From Roseburia sp. (GTDB taxonomy: Bacteria > Bacillota > Clostridia > Lachnospirales > Lachnospiraceae): a stretch of DNA of 64,000 bases. Position numbers and translations under genes: made by a program. The DNA is taken from positions 1 through 64,000 of the forward strand of contig JAPFDX010000019.1 of the NCBI GenBank assembly GCA_026168605.1. The letters are read 5' to 3'. Under the pieces are notes generated by a model. It saw only the letters and a program-made list of their open reading frames with translations, ran no database searches and had not been told where the DNA came from. Below, piece by piece: positions 57,813 through 64,000 of the stretch (positions within the stretch are counted from its first letter, which is position 1; each line of letters opens with the position of its first letter).

Positions 57813-59020
57813 TTTTCTCTCCTGATTTCTAATAAATTATACAGTGTCGGGCAAAAGTGAAATTCCTCCATCAGACGCTCCACTTCTTCCAGATATCTGC
57901 GCCGCGCCGCAGGCGGCACGATCTCTTTCGCATTTCCCGCAGCGCCGCCCTTTCGCACTGCCCGGATCAAAATATTTTTTGGCGTATGCGCAAAATCCAC
58001 GAACTCCAGAAGCTGCGTTTTATAGCCGCAGTACTCCAGCAGATTCGCGCGGATGGCGTCCGTCGCGAGCGCCGAAAACCGCTCCTTTATGATGCCATAG
58101 CGCGTCAGCAGCGAGAGCTGCTCCGCCTTGATCTGGCTGTTTAGCTCATGCTGACAGCAGGGGACGGAAAAAATCATTTTCGCATTCCACCGGATGGCGT
58201 GAAAGAGCGCATAATCCGTCGCGGTGTCGCAGGCGTGCAGCGTCACGACCATATCCACCGGAAAATCCGCCTGATAGCCCTTGATATCGCCCACCTCAAA
58301 ATGAAGGTTCTCATAGCCGTACTTTTCTGCCGCCGCGTTGCAGCCACGGATCACATCTTCCTTCAAGTCCAGACCCACGATATGCACATTGCGCCCTCTC
58401 AGCTCTGTAAAATAATAGTACAGCACAAAGGTCAGGTATGATTTTCCACAGCCGAAATCAATGATGTGCAGCGTCTCCTCCTGCCCGTCGCGGACAGCGT
58501 CGTCAACCATCTCCAGAAAACGGTTGATCTGACGGAACTTATCGTACATGGAGGCGACAACCTTTCCCTCCGCCATAAAAATCCCCATATCCACAAGCGG
58601 GGCAACCACCGTCCCCTCCTCGATCAGATATTTCTTTTTCCGGTTGTGCGCTGCAGCATTTGCAGCGGCAACATTTGCAGCGGCATTTGCTGCCGCTGGC
58701 TTCTCCCCGGTCTTTTTTCGCTTGTAGGCAGCATTTCCCTTTTTCGAGCACAGAAACATATGCTCATACGCACCGTCCCACGCGTTAACCTGAAGATAGT
58801 TTCCCACAACCGTCTCCGATAAATACGCCAAAAGTTCCGCTGTGTCAATATTCCGGTGAAACACCTGCTTTTGCGTGTAGGCTGCCGCCTGATAATAGCG
58901 ATCCTTTTTCTCCACCACGATCCTGCGGTATTTTTCCTGCGCCGACGTGGGCTTGCTGATAATGATCTTATAAGGCTCTGCCTGCGCAATTTTCTCTAAA
59001 ATTTCAATCTGTCCGTTCAT
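57809..59020 (-). CDS. Class I SAM-dependent methyltransferase (Methyltransf_32-like)
   Basis: A 403-residue protein. The SAM site is IIDFGCGKSYLTFVLYYYF with GLDLKEDVI, GDIKGY and TLHACDTATDYAL; SVPCCQHELNSQIK is typical of the Methyltransf_32 family, whose substrates are probably tRNA or rRNA. An unusual linker of Ala/Asn repeats (AAANAAANVAAANAAA) lies between the N-terminal domain and the fold. ATG at 59020. Upstream neighbour is a DUF1653 protein with a 26-base gap, downstream the symporter overlaps by 4 bases. Confidence 0.88.
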   Translation of the reverse strand: MNGQIEILEKIAQAEPYKIIISKPTSAQEKYRRIVVEKKDRYYQAAAYTQKQVFHRNIDTAELLAYLSETVVGNYLQVNAWDGAYEHMFLCSKKGNAAYKRKKTGEKPAAANAAANVAAANAAAHNRKKKYLIEEGTVVAPLVDMGIFMAEGKVVASMYDKFRQINRFLEMVDDAVRDGQEETLHIIDFGCGKSYLTFVLYYYFTELRGRNVHIVGLDLKEDVIRGCNAAAEKYGYENLHFEVGDIKGYQADFPVDMVVTLHACDTATDYALFHAIRWNAKMIFSVPCCQHELNSQIKAEQLSLLTRYGIIKERFSALATDAIRANLLEYCGYKTQLLEFVDFAHTPKNILIRAVRKGGAAGNAKEIVPPAARRRYLEEVERLMEEFHFCPTLYNLLEIRREK

Positions 59021-59046
59021 CTGTCTCTCACTTTCCGTCCCATCGG

Positions 59047-59565
59047 TCAGCGCAGACGGTCAGTCTCATAGCGCTGCTTTGTTTTTAGACAGAGCTTGAG
59101 CTGCTCGTAACGCTTCTGCACGTCCCCGTCCGGGATCACCACGTCCACCGCGACCGCCATGTTGTTGATCAGTGAATCGTCGATCTCGTCGCGCATGGAG
59201 ACGAGGATCTGGTATTTCTCCTCCACATCGTTCGCGTCCAGAAATGCCAGAAGCTTTGGATTCACGCCCGTTTCCATCTCTCCGGGCTCCACGGAGTTTG
59301 CGCTCACTTTCACTGCCTCATCGTCATCCACCAGATGTTCCACCCGCTCAAAGCGGTACTTCTGCGCCGCCTGCGGATATTTCACATGATCCACCTCGCT
59401 GACAAACATATCCAGCGGTCTGGCGTAAATCCCGTAATCTCCGTACAGCGCCTGATAGACCACCAGCTTCTCACCCGTCTCCGAATGTGTCGCGACTGTC
59501 ACGATCTGATATAATTTATTTTTAAAATGGCGGTAAAATTCCCCGCTTTTTGGTATTCTCTCCAT
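59047..59565 (-). CDS. DUF1653 domain protein
   Basis: A 172-residue protein. The first about 70 residues are the DUF1653 pattern: SGEFYRHFKNKLYQIVTVATHSETGEKLVVYQALYGDYGIYARPLDMF, a compact beta domain. The rest is an acidic, helical extension ending QRYETDRLR. Function unknown. Between a Gln-rich membrane protein and a methyltransferase in the same direction, with short gaps, so likely one transcript. Confidence 0.85.
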   Translation of the reverse strand: MERIPKSGEFYRHFKNKLYQIVTVATHSETGEKLVVYQALYGDYGIYARPLDMFVSEVDHVKYPQAAQKYRFERVEHLVDDDEAVKVSANSVEPGEMETGVNPKLLAFLDANDVEEKYQILVSMRDEIDDSLINNMAVAVDVVIPDGDVQKRYEQLKLCLKTKQRYETDRLR

Positions 59566-59583
59566 TTTTAGTGTCCTTTCTTT

Positions 59584-60111
59584 CTAGTTTTGCAGCATCT
59601 CGTAACGGTTTAGCAGCTCCGCACCCTCGCCGATAAAATCGCGCTCAAATCTCAGATCTGCCTGATACCCCGTGATCATCAGATCACTGACCTGCTGCAT
59701 CAGCTCGCTGGAAGGGGCAGCATACGGCTGCACGGTCATCCGCAAGCGGTCATTGAGATTCTCTACTGGACGTGCCTTTGGTATACTCTGCACCGGAGGC
59801 ACCTGCTGCACCGGGCGCTGACGCGGCTGCATCTGCTGGCGTGGTGGCTGCATCTGTTGACCTGGCTGCCTATATGACTGCGACTGCATCTGCTGGCGCG
59901 GCTGTCTATACTGCGGCTGCATCTGCTGACCCGGCTGTCTATATGACTGTGACTGCCGATAGGACGGCTGCGAGTTCCCTCTCTGCGTATAGGATCCCTG
60001 CGCCGGGTGCGACTGATAAGTCCGCTGACGCTTCTGCTGCCTCCCCGACGACTTCTTCGCACTCAGAACGATCGCAAGCACAATGATGATCCAGATAATA
60101 ACTACTCCCAT
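59584..60111 (-). CDS. Gln/Pro-rich single-pass membrane protein
   Basis: A 175-residue protein. One N-terminal membrane helix (VVIIWIIIVLAIVLS), a basic stretch, then a low-complexity region with about five copies of a [S/Y]YRQPGQQMQ-like unit (residues about 45-100), then a folded-looking C-terminus (ELMQQVSDLMITGYQADLRFERDFIGEGAELLNRYEMLQN). Function unknown. First gene of a minus-strand run and divergent from the potassium transporter operon. GGAGG-type site before the ATG. Confidence 0.75.
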   Translation of the reverse strand: MGVVIIWIIIVLAIVLSAKKSSGRQQKRQRTYQSHPAQGSYTQRGNSQPSYRQSQSYRQPGQQMQPQYRQPRQQMQSQSYRQPGQQMQPPRQQMQPRQRPVQQVPPVQSIPKARPVENLNDRLRMTVQPYAAPSSELMQQVSDLMITGYQADLRFERDFIGEGAELLNRYEMLQN

Positions 60112-60162
60112 AAACGACTCCTCCTTCTATGTCAAAATTCCGTTTCGATCCGGTGGATTGCT

Positions 60163-60191
60163 ATGTACAAAAAGTTATATCCATATTATAA
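60163..60191 (+). promoter_or_regulatory. ktrB promoter
   Basis: TGTACA (60163-60168), 17 bases, TATAAT (60186-60191) on the plus strand. The leader is only about 50 bases, too short for a c-di-AMP (ydaO) riboswitch. Confidence 0.65.
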
Positions 60192-60246
60192 TGTTTTGAT
60201 ATACGATGTACAACCGGAATTTTTATTCGGAGGTTTAAAACATATC

Positions 60247-61590
60247 ATGTTACTGAAAAAAATCAAAAATCTTTCCGGAATGCAGCTCATTGCCCTCGGG
60301 TTTCTTCTTCTGATCCTATGCGGCGCACTGCTTTTGATGCTTCCCATCTCCTCGCGGGACGGAACCGTCACCCCGTTTACCACCGCACTCTTTACAGCGA
60401 CAAGTGCGACCTGCGTGACCGGGCTGATTCTTGTAGACACTTACACCCACTGGTCCGTCTTCGGGCAGATCATCCTGCTCTGTCTGATCCAGATCGGCGG
60501 ACTCGGCTTCATCACTATGGGCACCGCCGTCTCCATGATGCTCCGCCGCAAGATCGGACTCAAGCAGCGCGGCTGGATCCGGGAGAGTTTCAATGTCCTC
60601 GACATCGGCGGCGTGGTACGGCTGATCCGTCTCGTCCTAAAAGGAACACTCCTTTTCGAGGGAATCGGCGCGATCATTCTCGCCATCCGCTTTTTCCCGC
60701 GCATGGGCTTATTGCAGAGCATTTACTATGGCATTTTCCATTCCGTCTCCGCCTTCTGCAACGCGGGCTTTGACCTGATGGGACGCTACGAACCGTATTC
60801 TTCCCTCACCGCCTACTACGACGATCCGGTTGTCTGTTTTACCGTCTGTGGGCTGATCCTGATCGGCGGCATCGGTTTTATTGTCTGGAGCGATATTGCA
60901 AAGCACAAATGGCATTTTCGAAAATATGCCCTCCAGACCAAGATGGTTTTGAGTGCGACCGCCCTTCTGGTGTTCGGCGGCGCGCTGCTTTTCTATCTGA
61001 TCGAGGGAAACCGCCTGTATGACGGAATGAGCCCGGTTGGAAAAGTGTGCAGTTCCATTTTCAGCGCGGTTTCCCCGCGTACCGCAGGCTTTAACACAAC
61101 AGATGTCGGCGGTCTCTCCGAGGGCGGCAAGCTGCTCACCATCATCCTGATGTTTATCGGCGGCGGCTCGGGCTCCACGGCAGGCGGCGTGAAGATGGCG
61201 ACCATTTTCGTTCTTCTGGTGCATCTGCGCTCGACGCTGACGCGCAGCATGGGCGCCAATATTTTCGGCAGACGCATCGACGATTCCACAGTCACAAAGG
61301 CATCCGCACTGCTGTGCACCTACCTTTTTTTCACGCTCACGGCAACATTTGCCATTTGCAGTATGCAGGATTTCGCCATCGGCGACGCGATGTTTGAGGT
61401 CGTCTCCGCCATCTGTACCGTCGGCATGAGCGTCGGGATCACCGGGGATTTAAATCTCGCCTCGCAGTTGATCATCATATTTCTGATGTATATCGGGCGG
61501 CTCGGAAGCCTGTCATTCGCACTTTCGTTTACCGACCACAAAAAAACGGCGCACGTCATGCAGCCGGTCGAACGGATCAATATTGGTTAA
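60247..61590 (+). CDS. ktrB: TrkH/KtrB-family potassium uptake channel subunit
   Basis: A 447-residue membrane protein with four M1-P-M2 repeats. The four P-loop filter regions are visible: TATSATCVTGL, HSVSAFCNAGFD, AVSPRTAGFNT and AICTVGMSVGIT. The size and the adjacent single RCK subunit fit KtrB rather than the larger TrkH. GGAGG lies 13 bases before the ATG at 60247. It forms an operon with ktrA (18 bases apart). Confidence 0.93.
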   Translation: MLLKKIKNLSGMQLIALGFLLLILCGALLLMLPISSRDGTVTPFTTALFTATSATCVTGLILVDTYTHWSVFGQIILLCLIQIGGLGFITMGTAVSMMLRRKIGLKQRGWIRESFNVLDIGGVVRLIRLVLKGTLLFEGIGAIILAIRFFPRMGLLQSIYYGIFHSVSAFCNAGFDLMGRYEPYSSLTAYYDDPVVCFTVCGLILIGGIGFIVWSDIAKHKWHFRKYALQTKMVLSATALLVFGGALLFYLIEGNRLYDGMSPVGKVCSSIFSAVSPRTAGFNTTDVGGLSEGGKLLTIILMFIGGGSGSTAGGVKMATIFVLLVHLRSTLTRSMGANIFGRRIDDSTVTKASALLCTYLFFTLTATFAICSMQDFAIGDAMFEVVSAICTVGMSVGITGDLNLASQLIIIFLMYIGRLGSLSFALSFTDHKKTAHVMQPVERINIG

Positions 61591-61608
61591 TGAAAAGGAG
61601 TATTGGGT

Positions 61609-62259
61609 ATGAAATCAATTTTAATTATTGGACTTGGACGCTTCGGAACACATCTCTGCAAGGATCTGTCGCGTCTCAACAATGAGATCATGATCGTCGA
61701 TCAGGACGAGAGCCGTCTGGAGGATCTCCTCCCGCTTGTCGTCAGCGCCAAGATCGGGGACTGCACCAATGAAAAGGTACTGAAAAGTCTCGGCATCGGC
61801 AACTTTGACGTCTGCTTTGTCTGCATCGGCAACAACTTTCAGAGCAGCCTTGAGGTCACAAGCCAGCTCAAGGAACTCGGCGCAAAGTACGTGGTCAGCA
61901 AGGCAAACCGCGACATCCACGCGAAGTTCCTGCTCCGCAACGGCGCGGACGAGGTGGTCTACCCTGACTCTGACATCGCCGAGAAGATCGCCGTCCGTTT
62001 CTCCGCCAACCAGGTGTTTGACTACACGGAGCTCGGAAACGGCTACTCCATCTATGAGATCGCACCGCTTCCCGGATGGATCGGAAAGACCGTAAAAGAG
62101 GTCAACTTCCGTGCCGTCTACAACGCCAACATTATCGGCGTCAAGGCAGACGGCAGCATGAAGCTGACCCCCGGACCGGACTATGTATTTCAGCAGGATG
62201 AGCATCTGATGATCCTCGGACACCAGAGCGACGTCGAGGAGATCGTCAAAAAGCTCTAG
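61609..62259 (+). CDS. ktrA: KtrA/TrkA-type RCK regulatory subunit
   Basis: A 216-residue cytoplasmic gating subunit: RCK_N Rossmann domain with GLGRFGTHL and the acidic end of strand 2 (IVDQDESRLE) for nucleotide binding (ATP/ADP or NAD(H)), and RCK_C domain from about residue 135 (YEIAPLPGWIGKTVKEVNFRAVYNANIIGV), which in Firmicutes can bind c-di-AMP. ATG at 61609 has AAGGAG 9-10 bases upstream; the TTG at 61603 is an alternative. Its stop codon overlaps that of the convergent gene at 62256. Confidence 0.94.
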   Translation: MKSILIIGLGRFGTHLCKDLSRLNNEIMIVDQDESRLEDLLPLVVSAKIGDCTNEKVLKSLGIGNFDVCFVCIGNNFQSSLEVTSQLKELGAKYVVSKANRDIHAKFLLRNGADEVVYPDSDIAEKIAVRFSANQVFDYTELGNGYSIYEIAPLPGWIGKTVKEVNFRAVYNANIIGVKADGSMKLTPGPDYVFQQDEHLMILGHQSDVEEIVKKL

Positions 62260-62939
62260 TTTTCTGTCGGGATATATTTTTGTAACAGTTCCTGCATACG
62301 TTCCAGTGCACCACTCCGGCTGCACTGCTCCATCAGCGCATCCAGCAAATGCTCCTTCCAGTACCGGAGCACAAACTGGTTGCGCTGTTCGTTTTCCATA
62401 TCCCGCAGGGTATCCCTGCCCTCTCTCGTGCAGTAATAGCCGAGCGCCAGAAAATCCGGCGCCTCCCATCCCACCGTATCGTCAAGCACCGCCTTCACAT
62501 TCTCAAGCTCACTGCGCAGCATCACCCGCTCCATCCCCGGGGTCTGCTCGCCATAGTTCGCCGACAGACGCTTCAGGCTTGCAAACGTTGACCGGAAGTC
62601 CAGATCATCCTCCCGGATCGCACAGTCATGATAAACCTGCTCCAGTTCTCCCATCAGCGTATGTAAGCTGCGCTGCACCTCCGCCGCAGGTGTCTCCGCC
62701 ATACAGTCAAGCAGACGCACGATGGATGCCTGCGCCTCCCCAAGATGCGCCCGCGCCCTGGCATAATCCTCTGCGAGCTGCGCGCCAAGCTCGATCGCTG
62801 CCCCGAGCTCCTTCATATCCGCCGCAAGCTTCGCCTTGTCCCCTCCTGCGCCCGCAAGGATCTGCTTTTGCAGCTCCTTTAATTCGTTTTTTAAATCCTT
62901 TGATTTTCTGCGCGCAGCAGCCCTCTCTGCAAATCCCAT
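62256..62939 (-). CDS. Hypothetical coiled-coil protein convergent with ktrA
   Basis: A 227-residue soluble protein, mostly helical. Basic N-terminus (GFAERAAARRKSKDLKNELKELQKQI), then Ala/Glu-rich coiled coil (about 15-95) and a globular C-terminal half (DDTVGWEAPDFLALGYYC; NQFVLRYWKEHLLDALMEQC). I recognise no family. GGGAGG lies upstream of the chosen ATG at 62939; an upstream in-frame ATG at 63017 lacks a ribosome site. It overlaps the ktrA stop codon by four bases (CTAG), tail to tail. Confidence 0.6.
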   Translation of the reverse strand: MGFAERAAARRKSKDLKNELKELQKQILAGAGGDKAKLAADMKELGAAIELGAQLAEDYARARAHLGEAQASIVRLLDCMAETPAAEVQRSLHTLMGELEQVYHDCAIREDDLDFRSTFASLKRLSANYGEQTPGMERVMLRSELENVKAVLDDTVGWEAPDFLALGYYCTREGRDTLRDMENEQRNQFVLRYWKEHLLDALMEQCSRSGALERMQELLQKYIPTEN

Positions 62940-63033
62940 AACCTTCTCTTTTCCTCCCGCTTTTCTGCTGAATCCCGTCTCCGAAAGGCTTAGCATTATT
63001 AGTATATCATTCTGCATATAGGAAAAACAAGAC

Positions 63034-64000
63034 CTACAATTCTATCACTCCGTCAAAACGTTCCAGATTCTTCTTGTCCCAGTTATGTGTGATCACAATC
63101 ACTGTCTTCCCCTGAATATCCATGATATATTTTTCGATGCGTTCCGCCAGAACCGGATCAAGACCACTGGTCGGCTCATCAAAAATATAAACCTCCGGAT
63201 CCCGCAAAAGCGCTCGTGCGATCGAAATTCTCTGTTTTTCTCCACCGGAGACTGCCGCTCCCATATCCCCCACCTCAGCTTTCTTTAGAATCTCGTCGGA
63301 TAATCCGACACGGATACCCATGTCATAAGCAGCTTTCTCCTCCGAAAACAACGCAATATTTTCCATCACGCTCCCGGAAAAAAGAAACACACTCTGCGGC
63401 ACATAAAGAATATACTTTAAGAGACTGTCCCTCCGAATGGATGCAATCTCCTGCGTCCCAATGCGTATACTCCCGCATGACGGTGTAAGAAACCTTGTCA
63501 AAGCCTTTGCAATAGACGTCTTTCCGATACCCGAACTTCCAATAACCGCATATTTCTTTCCCTTCTCAAAGGTGTAACTGAAATGCTCAAACAAAACTCT
63601 CTCACCATACGAAAGCGCAACATTCTCAAATACAAGATCGCCTCCACAGCAGTCCTCTGTCGCCATATCACCCTCAAGTTCCAACACCTGCTCGAATTTC
63701 TGCCTGATCGTCTTTGTCGATCTCAGACTTGCAATCTGGCTGTTCATCACATGAAACGGCGAAAAAATAAAATTCAAAAGCTGTGTGGAGGTGATGAGCA
63801 CGCCAATTTCCAAATGATCGGTGACAATAAAATACGTCGCTGCGATCATACAGACAATATGTGCAATCATCCCAACGCTTTTTGAAACCGCCATCCCTCC
63901 AAGGTGGGTGACCTCATTTTCCATACGTGCCCGCTCCATCTTTTTATCTTCGCACTCCATTTTTTCAAAAAAGGTTCTCCCCTTCTGAAAAAAGATGATC
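63034..64000 (-). CDS. ABC exporter (permease-ATPase), N-terminal part cut by window edge
   Basis: The reading frame is open to the window end, so the gene starts beyond 64000. Visible part (about 320 codons): the last membrane helices (VGMIAHIVCMIAATYFIVT; IGVLITSTQLLNFIFSPF), Walker A GSSGIGKTS, signature VSGGEKQR, Walker B VYIFDEPTSGLD and a switch His in VITHNW. ABCB-type exporter ATPase; the substrate cannot be told. It precedes the coiled-coil gene on the same strand (94-base gap). Confidence 0.88.
   Translation of the reverse strand, partial: IIFFQKGRTFFEKMECEDKKMERARMENEVTHLGGMAVSKSVGMIAHIVCMIAATYFIVTDHLEIGVLITSTQLLNFIFSPFHVMNSQIASLRSTKTIRQKFEQVLELEGDMATEDCCGGDLVFENVALSYGERVLFEHFSYTFEKGKKYAVIGSSGIGKTSIAKALTRFLTPSCGSIRIGTQEIASIRRDSLLKYILYVPQSVFLFSGSVMENIALFSEEKAAYDMGIRVGLSDEILKKAEVGDMGAAVSGGEKQRISIARALLRDPEVYIFDEPTSGLDPVLAERIEKYIMDIQGKTVIVITHNWDKKNLERFDGVIEL

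Noticed and set aside
58630-58720. GCAGC/TTTGCAGCGG repeats as a possible iteron or origin
   Set aside because: They encode the in-frame Ala-Asn linker of the methyltransferase.
59820-59960. Regular short repeats that might be a CRISPR array
   Set aside because: They are the DNA of the Gln/Pro-rich coding repeats; units are too short and variable and there are no spacers of constant length.
60007-60246. 80-residue N-terminal extension of KtrB
   Set aside because: It would run through the divergent gene's start and the promoter at 60163-60191; the ATG at 60247 begins at the first conserved segment.
60112-60246. c-di-AMP (ydaO) riboswitch before ktrB
   Set aside because: The leader after the predicted start is about 50 bases, far too short, with no matching motifs.

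Overview
This window looks like a chromosomal segment of an endospore-forming clostridium, most likely a Lachnospiraceae-type gut Firmicute. The evidence is a spoIIAA-spoIIAB-sigF operon, an alpha/beta-type small acid-soluble spore protein, T-box leaders on thrS and valS, strong GGAGG ribosome binding sites, a tig-clpP-clpX-lon-engB cluster, and domain-permuted GH3 glucosidases of the kind known from rumen and gut clostridia. The DNA is moderately GC-rich, except for an AT-rich phage-remnant island near 54.6-56.3 kb. I see no rRNA, tRNA or CRISPR array. Nearly everything from 1 to 53.6 kb is on the minus strand.

Layout. 0-1.1 kb: a csrA-like gene preceded by a tyrosine recombinase lying between 31-bp inverted repeats, a candidate invertible cassette. 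1.1-6.9 kb: two metal-efflux modules, csoR-copA (with a C-terminal CopZ-like domain that has its own internal start signals) and arsR-HMA-cadA, each with operators visible in the promoters. 6.9-12.3 kb: a FlK-like thioesterase, thrS behind a T-box, and a ferrous-iron operon (two feoA genes, feoB and a 45-residue Cys-rich partner) with DtxR-like boxes. 12.3-19.5 kb: a DUF5692 membrane protein, a coiled-coil gene, the spoIIA operon, a zinc-ribbon/TPR membrane protein, a 47-residue gene and a FapA-like protein. 19.5-29.4 kb: valS with a T-box and an unusual tiled array of palindromes in its leader, a giant RND exporter, small ORFs and pyk. 29.4-35.7 kb: the protein-quality-control cluster. 35.7-44.4 kb: small accessory enzymes, a RhuM-Fic protein and a heterodimeric ABC exporter. 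44.4-53.6 kb: a complete transcription unit for a 28-residue peptide, a spore protein gene, and an operon with two permuted GH3 enzymes around a carbohydrate-binding lipoprotein. 53.8-56.6 kb: a FakA-like domain protein, a CYTH protein, then terminase and portal fragments of a decayed prophage on either side of a Fic gene with its own palindromic operators. 56.6-64 kb: a dicarboxylate symporter, a methyltransferase, uncharacterised proteins, the potassium uptake pair ktrB-ktrA and a truncated ABC transporter.

The strongest unexplained signals are non-coding. Two different families of 220-265 bp long hairpins each occur twice (12.34/56.32 kb and 26.80/44.47 kb); in both families the outer arms differ between copies yet stay self-complementary within each copy. 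A tiled palindrome array sits between 25-bp direct repeats upstream of valS. The recombinase with its flanking inverted repeats lies directly upstream of csrA. All functional statements rest on motif recognition by eye; no database search was run.
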